Assembly: GCA_963719805.1 (NCBI GenBank) | Contig: CAVRDF010000008.1 | Coordinates: 1,612,001 to 1,676,000 of the forward strand | DNA length: 64,000 nucleotides | Direction: 5' to 3' | DNA from: JAMXLO01 sp963719805 | GTDB taxonomy: Bacteria > Pseudomonadota > Alphaproteobacteria > Acetobacterales > Acetobacteraceae | In this document: positions 52,926-60,706 of the stretch, in pieces | Position numbering within the stretch: the stretch's first letter is position 1 | How the letters are laid out: each line of letters opens with the position of its first letter | Program-made: the position numbers and the translations under genes | Notes under the pieces: generated by a model | What the model saw: the letters and a program-made list of their open reading frames with translations, nothing else | What the model was told of the DNA's origin: nothing | Databases searched by the model: none

Positions 52926-53672
52926 TCACGTGCACGCCTCGTCATATTGTCGTCGGCCGATCGGTCGTCGACCGCTATGCCGACACCGTAATCCAGGGCC
53001 GTTCGGAATGGGGGCGGATGCTGCCCCACGCCGCACCGCTTGTGCGGTCTCTGCCTGACGGTGGCCGCCACCACGGTCCGTTGGCGGACGGCGCGTATTC
53101 ACCCGAGCCGGTGCATTGCGTGCCTGGCGGTATCGCCCGCCCAAATGGACACCGAGAACCATGAGTGTAGCGCCGAACAGCACCGCATACCCGATCAGCC
53201 AAGCAGCCATTGCTCGTGGCTCATCCGTGACGTCTGGCCCAATCGCGGCTAATAGAATGCCCCAGCCCGTCGAGATGCCACCGCCTAGGGCGAGAATCCA
53301 ACGACCATGGAATCGACTGAGCCGACGCGCTGCCGCGAGCATGAACGCGCCGCTGACGATCGCCCAGATGCTCAATGCGTGAAGAAGTGGAACCATCGCG
53401 ATTGCTGGCCATACAAGAACCCAACCTGCGAGAACGAGATCGGTCAGCCCTTCCAGCATTAGAGTCGACCAGCGCTTCGCCTCGCTTTTTGCAGCGAGAA
53501 TCGCCGTGAGGATGGCGAAGCAACCATCGGCGGCGACATAGGCAGCGAACAGCATGACGAACGAAGCGGTTGTCGAAGACGGCAGCAGCAGGATAGCAGC
53601 CAGACCGAAGATGATTGTCGCAAGGCCACGCAGGCCAACCGCCCACCAGTTGCGCGCGAGACCGGTGCTCAT
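52926..53672 (-). CDS. HdeD family membrane protein with an odd C-terminal tail
   Basis: 248 residues. Residues 1 to about 190 have six helices in the HdeD pattern ('WWAVGLRGLATIIFGLAAILL', 'FVMLFAAYVAADGCFAILTAI', 'LMLEGLTDLVLAGWVLVW', 'SIWAIVSGAFMLAAARRL', 'GWGILLAAI', 'AWLIGYAVLFGATLMVLGVHL'). The last 55 residues are Arg/Gly/Pro-rich and unlike HdeD, probably read-through of a lost stop. It is an acid- or stress-related membrane protein by family. The YflT-like gene upstream overlaps its start (ATGA). Confidence 0.78.
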   Translation of the reverse strand: MSTGLARNWWAVGLRGLATIIFGLAAILLLPSSTTASFVMLFAAYVAADGCFAILTAILAAKSEAKRWSTLMLEGLTDLVLAGWVLVWPAIAMVPLLHALSIWAIVSGAFMLAAARRLSRFHGRWILALGGGISTGWGILLAAIGPDVTDEPRAMAAWLIGYAVLFGATLMVLGVHLGGRYRQARNAPARVNTRRPPTDRGGGHRQAETAQAVRRGAASAPIPNGPGLRCRHSGRRPIGRRQYDEACT

Positions 53673-54313
53673 CGCGGCTCGCCGAGACGCTCGCCGAACC
53701 ATGGATCGGCCCGCAGTGAACTCAACGGCAGGTCTTCGAGGCGTTTCTCGATCTCGATCTCGTGCACATGGACGGCATCGGCGCCACGGTCTTCCAGAAT
53801 GCGCAGGGCCGCTTGTTCCTGTTCGGGCGTGCGGACGCGCACCCAGAGGACGAGGCCATCGATGCCTGCCGGTGTCATGGGTGATTGCCGCCACCGCCAG
53901 CCCAAGAGTCGGGCAATCAGGATACCGAGGCCGCAACCAATGGCACCGCCCACCACGGCGGCAATGACGGTCTGAGCCGTTGTTGCCCGTGAAGCGATGG
54001 CGATAATCGCACCAATCATCGCGCCAAAGCAGCCCGCAACCGAAACACAAAGGGCATAGATCCCCGCCGTGTCCTCCGGCGTGACAAATTCCTGTCGCGG
54101 AGCTTCCGTTACGTCGGCGAGATCCGGCGCTGAGACGACAATGTCGCCGATGCGCCTTCGCAGGGGTTCGCCTTCCGCCACCGCGTCGATATCCGCTCGA
54201 TCGATGCCCGCGAGCTGCAAGTCGTCCACCGCAGGACTGGCGGCGGCGCGTGATGGAAAGACCCCCGTTACCTCGCGTACTTTGGCCCTTTCCAGCACCT
54301 CAGGTTCGCCCAT
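53669..54313 (-). CDS. YflT-like/general stress protein with two central membrane helices
   Basis: 214 residues. Residues about 10-45 ('VREVTGVFPSRAAASPAVDDLQLAGIDRADIDAVA') resemble the YflT/heat-induced stress domain, where a ferredoxin-like fold handles an 'A.DL...G' motif. Two hydrophobic helices follow ('ALCVSVAGCFGAMIGAIIAIA', 'VIAAVVGGAIGCGLGILIARLLGW'), then a second ferredoxin-like half ('GLVLWVRVRTPEQEQAALRILEDRGADAVHVHEIE'). It overlaps hdeD and is co-transcribed with it. The two FNR-like boxes at 54386-54424 lie upstream. Confidence 0.65.
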   Translation of the reverse strand: MGEPEVLERAKVREVTGVFPSRAAASPAVDDLQLAGIDRADIDAVAEGEPLRRRIGDIVVSAPDLADVTEAPRQEFVTPEDTAGIYALCVSVAGCFGAMIGAIIAIASRATTAQTVIAAVVGGAIGCGLGILIARLLGWRWRQSPMTPAGIDGLVLWVRVRTPEQEQAALRILEDRGADAVHVHEIEIEKRLEDLPLSSLRADPWFGERLGEPR

Positions 54314-54385
54314 CTGCTGCCTCCCTGGACTGATATCCGGCCCCTGAATGGCTGGTCAGTAGACCTTTGATCGCACGCTTCTGCC

Positions 54386-54399
54386 TTGATCACCGTCAA
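54386..54399. promoter_or_regulatory. FNR/FixK-type box 1 (TTGATCACCGTCAA)
   Basis: TTGAT-N4-GTCAA, a TTGA-N6-TCAA palindrome, between the divergent YflT-like gene (start 54313) and uspA (start 54482). Binding by an FNR/FixK/Dnr regulator is predicted by consensus only. Confidence 0.65.
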
Positions 54400-54410
54400 T
54401 GTCAGCGATG

Positions 54411-54424
54411 TTGACAGGGATCAA
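54411..54424. promoter_or_regulatory. FNR/FixK-type box 2 (TTGACAGGGATCAA)
   Basis: TTGAC-N4-ATCAA, a second TTGA-N6-TCAA palindrome, 11 bases after box 1 and 57 bases before the uspA start codon. Confidence 0.65.
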
Positions 54425-54481
54425 CGCGAACCGGCGGTCGAGGCACTACGCCGACGCGTTACGCCATTCTGGAGGGGCGCC

Positions 54482-55166
54482 TTGTCCATCAAAGATATCC
54501 TGGTCCATGTCGATCTCTCACCGGCTTGCAACGAACGTGTCCACTTTGCGATGCAACTCGCCAGGCGGTTCAAGGCGAACCTAATCGGAACGTTCGTGTT
54601 GCCGTCATCGGAAATGGTAGCCCCTCCTGTAAGCGGTGCGGCAGCGATCGCGGTCGCCACTTGGCTCGCCGAGGTAGAAAAGCGGCAGCCAAAAGAGGAC
54701 AACAATTCGTGGCAACGTTGCGGGATGAGGGGATCGACGGCGCTTGGCTTGCCAAACGTGGGCCTGCGAGCCCTCAAATTGCTCGTTCGACGACGTTGGC
54801 AAGCACGCGATCATCGCCTGGGATGGCAGCCGTGAGTCCGCGCGGGCCGCTCACGATGGCTTGCCGCTGCTCAGGACGACTGGGAAAGCACTTGTGCTCT
54901 CTATCAATCCAGAGCGCGATCAGGACGAGCCGCGAGATGGCTTGGTGCGCAACCTTACTCACCATGGCCTCGATACGAGATCCGAAACGGACGTGGTCAG
55001 AGACACTTCGCTGGCCGAGGTGGGACTGTCACATGTTACCCATGTGGGTGGTGATCTCGTGGTCATGGGCGCGTACGGTCACGCCCGCTTGCGGGAGACC
55101 ATATTGGGCGGGATGACACGCGACATATTACGCAGCATGACAGTACCGGTGTTGATGGCGCATTGA
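54482..55166 (+). pseudogene. Universal stress protein UspA (two-domain), damaged
   Basis: The start is TTG 54482 with the ribosome site 'ggagggg'. Frame 1 gives 'SIKDILVHVDLSPACNERVHFAMQLARRFKANLIGTFV'; a second frame gives 'KRGQQFVATLRDEGIDGAWLAKRGPASPQIARS'; a third gives 'HAIIAWDGSRESARAAHDGLPLL' through 'HVGGDLVVMGAYGHARLRETILGGMTRDILRSMTVPVLMAH', the ATP-binding G-2x-G-9x-G type end. About 40-50 residues between the domains are missing. At least two frameshifts (near 54685 and 54790) plus an internal deletion. The second domain could be translated alone from ATG 54744. Confidence 0.7.
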
Positions 55167-55305
55167 TCAGTCCTCCGATGTGATCCCGGGCTGGCGATAC
55201 AGGCAGGGTCAGCACAGATCGCTATGTTGTTATACTCATAAGTTGGGCTTCCTGTTCAGGGCGGTGTCGCATAATAGGACGCTGCCGCTGCGGCCCGTCC
55301 AAGCA

Positions 55306-55319
55306 TTGACGCCCGTCAA
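55306..55319. promoter_or_regulatory. FNR/FixK-type box 3 (TTGACGCCCGTCAA)
   Basis: A perfect TTGAC-N4-GTCAA palindrome, 190 bases before the DUF1931 start. Confidence 0.6.
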
Positions 55320-55432
55320 ACAGGCTTACCCTGCGCGGACCGTCGGCTACGCAAAAATGCGCGCGTGTATTTGGCTGCGAAAACCAAACCGTCGCCGTCG
55401 AGGCGACGATAGATCCAGCCCGCGGGGCTTTG

Positions 55433-55446
55433 TTGACGGGTGTCAA
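55433..55446. promoter_or_regulatory. FNR/FixK-type box 4 (TTGACGGGTGTCAA)
   Basis: A perfect TTGAC-N4-GTCAA palindrome 63 bases before the DUF1931 start, a distance suitable for activation at a promoter between them. Confidence 0.65.
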
Positions 55447-55509
55447 TGCGGCAATGATCGCTGCGTCCTACCCTGCTTGGAATCATACGGCGGCATACGG
55501 TTCGGATCG

Positions 55510-55959
55510 ATGACGGTGATGGCGGTAACGAAGTTCGAGCGCTTCTTTCGCGTTGTCGCGGGGCTGGACGTCGACAAGCAGGATCTGAAGCGCTACAGCG
55601 ACTTCGTCAACCAGAAGATCTACGATCTGCTGCTTCGTGGACAGGCCACTTCCAAAGCGAATGGACGCGATATCATCGAGCCCCACGACCTGCCGATCAC
55701 CAAAGGTCTGCAGGAATGCATCCAGGCCTTCGGCGCACTCGATGCGGAGATCGAGCTGAAGGCGATCCTGGATCATATAACCGCCCGGCCACCGCTCCAT
55801 CTGGCGATTGGCGCCGATACAGAGTCCAAGCTTGCCGACATCGCGGGCGGATTGAGCGTGGCGCTTGCCCACACCTTCAGGCACGTAGATCCGACCGTAA
55901 AGAACCCCGCGAGCGAGCATTGGGAACGGGCATTTAAAATGTTCAACTTGCTTCTGTAG
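55510..55959 (+). CDS. DUF1931 histone-fold protein
   Basis: 149 residues (or 146 from ATG 55519). 'TKFERFFRVVAGLDVDKQDLKRYSDFVNQKIYDLLLRGQATSKANGRDIIEPHDLPITKGLQECI' is the first histone-fold-like half and 'LDAEIELKAILDHITARPPLHLAIGADTESKLADIAGGLSVALAHTFRHVDP' the second. The family, known structurally from Aquifex as a tandem histone fold, is of uncertain function (DNA binding or stress). Two FNR-like boxes lie upstream and a thioredoxin gene follows 23 bases later. Confidence 0.8.
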   Translation: MTVMAVTKFERFFRVVAGLDVDKQDLKRYSDFVNQKIYDLLLRGQATSKANGRDIIEPHDLPITKGLQECIQAFGALDAEIELKAILDHITARPPLHLAIGADTESKLADIAGGLSVALAHTFRHVDPTVKNPASEHWERAFKMFNLLL

Positions 55960-55982
55960 CCCCTCGCTGAGGAAACACGCCG

Positions 55983-56401
55983 ATGAGTGCTTCACTTCGT
56001 CACGTCGTCTGCCCGTCATGCGGGGCAGTCAACCGCTTAGCGCGACGCAGCCCGCTCAACAGGCGAAATGCGGCAAATGTCACCAACCTTTATTCACTGG
56101 TAAGTCCGCGGCGGCTGATGGCAAGTCCCTTGAACGGCACATCACGCGCAACGACATTCCCGTGGTGGTGGATCTCTGGGCCTCGTGGTGCGGCCCGTGC
56201 CTGGCTATGGCTCCAGCTTATGAGCGGGCAGCCGCTGAGCTCGAACCGCGCTTTCGCCTGCTCAAGGTGAACGCAGACGAGGAGCAGCAGCTAATGGCAA
56301 AGTACGGCGTCCGAAGCATTCCGACGCTTATGCTGTTTGCCAAAGGACAGCCTGTCGCCCATAACGCCGGTGCGATGAACACCCACGACATCGTGGCATA
56401 G
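55983..56401 (+). pseudogene. trxC: Thioredoxin TrxC, frameshift and C-terminal nonsense
   Basis: Frame 1 gives 'HVVCPSCGAVNRL' (zinc Cys pair). After a break near 56034-56042 the other frame gives 'KCGKCHQPLFTGKS' (second pair), 'NDIPVVVDLWASWCGPCLAMAP' with the WCGPC active site, and 'GVRSIPTLMLFAKGQ'. A TAG at 56399 interrupts 'DIVA*LRSHAPTD', where homologues continue past this point. TrxC is an oxidant-induced thioredoxin. The redox centre is intact but the gene as written is not. Confidence 0.72.
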
Positions 56402-56589
56402 TTGAGGTCACACGCACCGACTGATTAGATCGGTCGATCGATCAGTTAGGTTCCCGCACGTGCGCCTCAGGGAGCCACAGCGCCTCTTCGAGGCCGCCTG
56501 AGGCCTCGGTGAACATGTCGGCGCTCGCACCAAGCCATCGGGACTGGCGCACGGCCTTTCAGGAGGCTTGGTCGAGCCGGCCGGTCGTC

Positions 56590-56964
56590 CTATTGCTTCG
56601 TTGTTGCTTGCGGCAGCGCCCCTTGTGACTGCGTATCGGCGGAAACGTTAGGATTAGAGGTGTCCGACATGTCGTCGGACATCATCTTGCCGTCCGCCAT
56701 CTGCCTGTCGGGAACCAGGTAGGCGTGACCATTCTCCACGATCACCATTGTTGGATGGGCGGCTTGCGTGGCTTGCTGCATCGCCGAGTCAGCCGTGCTC
56801 GAGTTGATGATGTGAACGCGTGCTATCGTGCCATCCGGCCAGATGATCAGCATGCTGCCGTTCGGCAAACTGTCCCCCTGCTGCGGGCTTGTTGCCGCGA
56901 ACGTCGGGACGGACAATACGCCGGCCAATGCGAGGCCGGACAGGATACGCGTGAGTACGCTCAT
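56590..56964 (-). CDS. Secreted small hypothetical protein
   Basis: 124 residues from ATG 56964 with a signal peptide ending 'VPTFAA' (about residue 24), then 'LPNGSMLIIWPDGTIARVHIINSSTADSAMQQATQAAHPTMVIVENGHAYLVPDRQ' and an Asp/Met/Ser-rich tail. No family recognised. An FNR-like box at 57020 lies 56 bases upstream. Confidence 0.6.
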   Translation of the reverse strand: MSVLTRILSGLALAGVLSVPTFAATSPQQGDSLPNGSMLIIWPDGTIARVHIINSSTADSAMQQATQAAHPTMVIVENGHAYLVPDRQMADGKMMSDDMSDTSNPNVSADTQSQGALPQATTKQ

Positions 56965-57019
56965 TATTTCCTCCTGGTGCAATGGCAGGTCAGGATGATC
57001 GAGGCCGGTGCCGTCGGCC

Positions 57020-57033
57020 TTGATGCGCGTCAA
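57020..57033. promoter_or_regulatory. FNR/FixK-type box 5 (TTGATGCGCGTCAA)
   Basis: TTGAT-N4-GTCAA, 56 bases upstream of the small secreted protein (minus strand). It differs from box 1 only in the spacer. Confidence 0.62.
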
Positions 57034-57090
57034 CTTCGTCTACTGCTCACGGATAGTTAGGCCGTACGCGGCTCCGCGGGCCGCCGGTGC

Positions 57091-57446
57091 TCACCCACCG
57101 GTTATTGCGAGAACGGATTTCTTAATCTTTGCCGGGGCGTACTGCCCCACGACTTCCAACTCGTGATGCGGCATGTTCGGCAGCTCGTTTGCAACGACAA
57201 CGGCGTCAACGATCGCCGGACCATCGATGGCAAGGGGCCTCGCTGATCACTGTCCTCAATTCGTGCGGCTTTGTGGCGGTGAACCGTCGCCGCCGCAGGC
57301 TCGGGCCAAGGGTAAAGTCGGGGTGAGACACTCGATCCCTCTTTGGAGGGTGGCAAGCGCACGCTCTCCGCCTCCAGCGCGATCAGACCGGACTCCGAAA
57401 TGTTGTAGGCCACAACCTTGACGGGCCACGGAACAGGCCGCCCCAT
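57091..57446 (-). pseudogene. poxB: Pyruvate oxidase/TPP-enzyme C-terminal remnant
   Basis: Read from the right on the minus strand, three frames contain 'PWPVKVVAYNISESGLIALEAESVRLPPSKEG', 'LTPTLPLARACGGDG' and 'DGPAIVDAVVVANELPNMPHHELEVVGQYAPAKIKKSVLAITGG' (stop at 57091). They match the C-terminal part of PoxB-type, ThDP-dependent enzymes. The N-terminal four fifths are gone, replaced by the LLM gene. At least two frameshifts. PoxB turns pyruvate into acetate and is often induced in stationary or low-oxygen cells. Confidence 0.6.
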
Positions 57447-57482
57447 ATTGAGTGGTGCGGTGACGAATCACCATGCGCCATG

Positions 57483-58331
57483 TTAGGCGTGCATGTGTTC
57501 CGTGAGCGTCGCGTTCTTATCGATGACACGCAAGATCTCCTCACGACTGAGATCCGGTATCTCCAGAAGCGCGCGCTGAATGCCAGCCTGTCGATACTCG
57601 CCGAGAACTGCGGGATCTGCCGGAGCACCGAATACAGTAATCGAAAATGTCGAGGGATTGCGTCCAGCTGCCGATGCCATCCGGCGCAGGCGATCGACTG
57701 TCTGCTTGGCGTTGAAACCACTCACGGCACGCGGTAGCCAACCGTCGCCGAATTCGACAACGCGCTTCAACGTGTGATCGGTCTCACCTCCCAGCAGGAC
57801 CGGCGGGTGAGGCTTTCGTGCTGGCTTGGGGTAGCTCCAGATCGGATCGAATTGCACGAACTTGCCGTGGAACGCGGCCTCCTCTTCCGTCCATATCGCC
57901 TTCATGGCCAGCACACGCTCACGCATCAAGTGGTACCGTGTTTCATAACGAGTGCCATGATTTTCCATCTCTTCCGCATTCCATCCAGCGCCGATGCCGA
58001 AGGCGAAGCGCCCACCTGACAATTGGTCCAGGCTGGCCACGCTCTTCGCCGTCACGATGGGATCGTGTTCGGTAACCAGGCAGACTCCCGTACCCAGGAC
58101 GAGTTTGTGCGTTGCTGCCGCAGCGAACGACAGCGCCACGAAGGGATCGTGGGTGTGCGCATAGCGTTTGGGCAGCTCGCCGCCGCCAGGGAACGGTGTG
58201 CGTCGGCTGACTGGAATATGAGTATGCTCGCACACGAACAGCGACTCGAAGCCGCGGGCTTCAAGCTCGCGCGCCAGTTCGCCGGGATGGATGCCATAAT
58301 CAGTTGGAAAATAGAAGACGCCGACGCGCAT
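57483..58331 (-). CDS. LLM-class flavin-dependent oxidoreductase (F420-type)
   Basis: 282 residues, a luciferase-like TIM barrel: 'GVFYFPTDYGIHPGELARELEARGFESLFVCEHTHIP', 'DPFVALSFAAAATHKLVLGTGVCLVTEHDPIVTAKSVASLDQLSGGRFAFGIGAGWNAEEMENHG', and 'PPVLLGGETDHTLKRVVEFGDGWLPR'. F420 or FMN could be the cofactor; alphaproteobacteria often use FMN. ATG 58331 is chosen over 58535, whose extension is not protein-like. Confidence 0.87.
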   Translation of the reverse strand: MRVGVFYFPTDYGIHPGELARELEARGFESLFVCEHTHIPVSRRTPFPGGGELPKRYAHTHDPFVALSFAAAATHKLVLGTGVCLVTEHDPIVTAKSVASLDQLSGGRFAFGIGAGWNAEEMENHGTRYETRYHLMRERVLAMKAIWTEEEAAFHGKFVQFDPIWSYPKPARKPHPPVLLGGETDHTLKRVVEFGDGWLPRAVSGFNAKQTVDRLRRMASAAGRNPSTFSITVFGAPADPAVLGEYRQAGIQRALLEIPDLSREEILRVIDKNATLTEHMHA

Positions 58332-58839
58332 TTGGATCCTCCAGTCCTTTAGCCAACGGAGATAGCGCCGATCATGATCCAACGGCGTGGAACTGCCGTG
58401 ATGCCGGTCAATTTTGCCGAAGTTTCGCACATGCCGCTTGCTACATTGCTTGGCATGCGGTTCGTGTCGATGCTGTTCGCCGGCATCGAATGGCGATGCA
58501 GCGCGCCTAAGGGCCGCTGCTCGTGCCGCAAACAAATCGCAGAACTCCCTTCGCCCACGGTATCGATATCAGTCTCGCCTACGTGATCGGACGCCCAAGC
58601 GGCGACGAATTTCCAGGGTCCAATCCAATTCGACTGAAATGCGGCGATCAGGGTAGCCGCGGCGGAGGCGGGCAAGCCGCGCAGCATACACAGCGCCGAT
58701 CCCACAAGAGGCGCTGGTGATCAGCGCGGTCGTCTTACACAGGATTGACGGTCGTCAATGGAGGCGGGTCGCTTTGCTCCTAATATCTCCGCAGGGACAA
58801 TCCAGGGGGCCGTCAATTCCACCCTCTGAAGGAGGGAAT
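58332..58839. other. Intergenic region with candidate FNR-like boxes
   Basis: 508 bases, no gene recognised. A weaker palindrome-like GTGATGCCGGTCAA lies at 58398-58411 (67 bases upstream of the LLM gene) and a perfect box at 58745. Short open frames of 58349-58720 have no clear protein character and may be debris. Confidence 0.45.
58745..58758. promoter_or_regulatory. FNR/FixK-type box 6 (TTGACGGTCGTCAA)
   Basis: A perfect TTGAC-N4-GTCAA palindrome 81 bases before the alkene reductase start. Confidence 0.65.
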
Positions 58840-60051
58840 ATGGACGAGGCAGCTACGATTACACGGATGCCCCGTGCCGTTCAGGCGCCGGACTCGGACG
58901 TGCTGTTCCAGCCGTACCGCCTTGGTCCCTTCAACCTGCGGCATCGCATCGTCATGGCGCCACTAACGCGCTCACGGGCGCGCCAGCCGGGCAATGTGCC
59001 GGGTTCCCTTGCCGCCTGCTATTACGCGCAGCGCGCATTCGCGGCGTTGATCGTGAGCGAGGCAACGCAGGTTTCGATGCAGGGCCAGGGCTACGCCTGG
59101 ACGCCCGGCATCCACAGCCGTGAACAGGTGGAGGCGTGGCACCGGGTCACCCAAGCGGTGCATCAGGCTGAGGGATTGATCTTCAGTCAGCTTTGGCATG
59201 TCGGTCGCATTTCGCACCCAGCCCTGCAGCCAGACAATATGCTCCCGGTCGCCCCTTCCGCCATTATACCGGAGGGCAAAGCCTTCATCGAGAACGACCG
59301 CGGCGAAGGGCAACTGGTTCCGTTCGTACGGCCGCGCGCGCTCGACATCGAAGAAATGCCCTACATCCTGGCGCAATATGAACGCGCGGCCAGAAACGCC
59401 CAGGCCGCCGATTTCGATGGCGTCGAGATCCACGCCGCCAACGGCTATCTGCTCGATCAGTTCATCGAGACCGGCACCAACCGCCGCTCCGACACCTATG
59501 GCGGCCCGGTCGAGAACCGAACGCGATTGTTGTTCGAGGTCGCGGAGGCCTTGACGCGTATCTGGGGGCCTGATCGCATCGGCGTGCGGCTGTCGCCGAT
59601 GGGCAAGATGAACGACATCCACGACGACCAGCCAGAGGCAACCTTTGGCTATATCGCGGAGCGCCTCAGCGACTACCGCTTAGCCTATCTGCATATCGTC
59701 AACCCCGCGATGGAGCAGATCCAAAGCGGAAAACAGCCAGATCCGCCGGCGCTGCGCATGGTCGAGACGATCCGGAAGAAATTCAAGGGAACCTTGATGG
59801 TGGCGGGCGGCTTCCAGCCCGACACCGCGGCGCAGTGGCTTCGCGAAGGCAAGGCAGACCTGATCGCTTTCGGCCGCAAGTTCATCGCCAATCCTGATCT
59901 GCCCGAGCGGTTGCGCGTCGGCGCGCCCATCAATGCCGACGATCCAACGACGTATTACGGCGGCGGCGAGAAGGGATACACGGACTATCCGTCTCTGGCA
60001 CAGGATCACTGCGAACAACCGAAGGCTTGTGTCGACCAGCGCTGGCGGTGA
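58840..60051 (+). CDS. Alkene reductase (old yellow enzyme family)
   Basis: 403 residues, an FMN-binding TIM barrel: 'LFQPYRLGPFNLRHRIVMAPLTRSRA', 'LIFSQLWHVGRISHP', 'ADFDGVEIHAANGYLLDQFIETGTNRRSDTYGGPVENRTR' (with the His-x-x-Asn substrate pair HAAN) and 'ADLIAFGRKFIANPDLPER'. OYEs reduce activated C=C bonds such as enones or nitroesters. Ribosome site 'aaggaggg' precedes ATG 58840. An N-terminal extension of about 20 residues is unusual. Confidence 0.92.
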   Translation: MDEAATITRMPRAVQAPDSDVLFQPYRLGPFNLRHRIVMAPLTRSRARQPGNVPGSLAACYYAQRAFAALIVSEATQVSMQGQGYAWTPGIHSREQVEAWHRVTQAVHQAEGLIFSQLWHVGRISHPALQPDNMLPVAPSAIIPEGKAFIENDRGEGQLVPFVRPRALDIEEMPYILAQYERAARNAQAADFDGVEIHAANGYLLDQFIETGTNRRSDTYGGPVENRTRLLFEVAEALTRIWGPDRIGVRLSPMGKMNDIHDDQPEATFGYIAERLSDYRLAYLHIVNPAMEQIQSGKQPDPPALRMVETIRKKFKGTLMVAGGFQPDTAAQWLREGKADLIAFGRKFIANPDLPERLRVGAPINADDPTTYYGGGEKGYTDYPSLAQDHCEQPKACVDQRWR

Positions 60052-60140
60052 GCCGCGACACTTGTTCTCGAGAGCGCAATCTTCCGCCGCTGTACCAACA
60101 GACCGCACTCACTACGCCAGAATGAGAAAGGAGCTGGATC

Positions 60141-60706
60141 ATGGCAGAAGACACACTTAGGGGATTAAATGTGGCCATCTTGGTCACCGACGGCTTCGAG
60201 CAGGTCGAACTCACCGAGCCACGCAGAGCTCTGGACGAAACCGGCGCCACGACGAAGATCGTATCGCCCAAACATCAACGCGTACGGGCGTGGAATTTAA
60301 CGGACTGGAGCATAGAGTTGCCGGTTGATGTGGAGCTCGATCAAGCCAAGCCGGAAGATTTCGACGCGCTGCTGCTGCCAGGCGGTGTTATCAACCCGGA
60401 CTCGCTTCGGATTATGCCAAGGGCAGTTGCCTTCGCGAAGGCGTTCTTTGATGCCGGAAAACCGGTTGCAGCGATCTGCCATGGTCCCTGGACAGTGATC
60501 GAGACCGGCGCGGCGCGCGGGCGACGCATGACCTCATGGCCCTCGCTCAAGACCGACCTCAAGAACGCCGGCGCGGACTGGGTGGACCAGGAAGCGGTCG
60601 TGGACAAGGGATTGGTCACGAGCCGCAGTCCGCTGATATCCCGGCATTCAATCAGGAAACGATCAAGGTGTTCAGCCGCGCACGGGGGCAACGTCATGCC
60701 GCATAA
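60141..60706 (+). pseudogene. DJ-1/PfpI family protein, one frameshift
   Basis: About 188 residues. 'NVAILVTDGFEQVELTEPRRALDE' holds the conserved Glu, and 'PVAAICHGPWTVIETG' the nucleophile Cys elbow. Near 60621-60634 the frame slips and another frame carries 'ADIPAFNQETIKVFSRARGQRHAA' to TAA 60704-60706. It is of the YhbO/general stress protein 18 group, with proposed protective or deglycase roles. Without correction the frame runs into the next gene and makes a false fusion. Confidence 0.78.

Larger units (their letters stand above)
55167..55509. other. Upstream region of the DUF1931 gene with two FNR-like boxes
   Basis: 343 bases with no gene. It holds two TTGAC-N4-GTCAA palindromes at 55306 and 55433. 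The open frame from 55180 is continuous with DUF1931 but is not protein-like before 55510. Confidence 0.5.

Noticed and set aside
52926..54050. A 374-codon frame extending HdeD upstream
   Set aside because: The first 126 residues are antisense-like Arg-rich text that overlaps the YflT-like gene in another frame; the HdeD fold starts at 53672.
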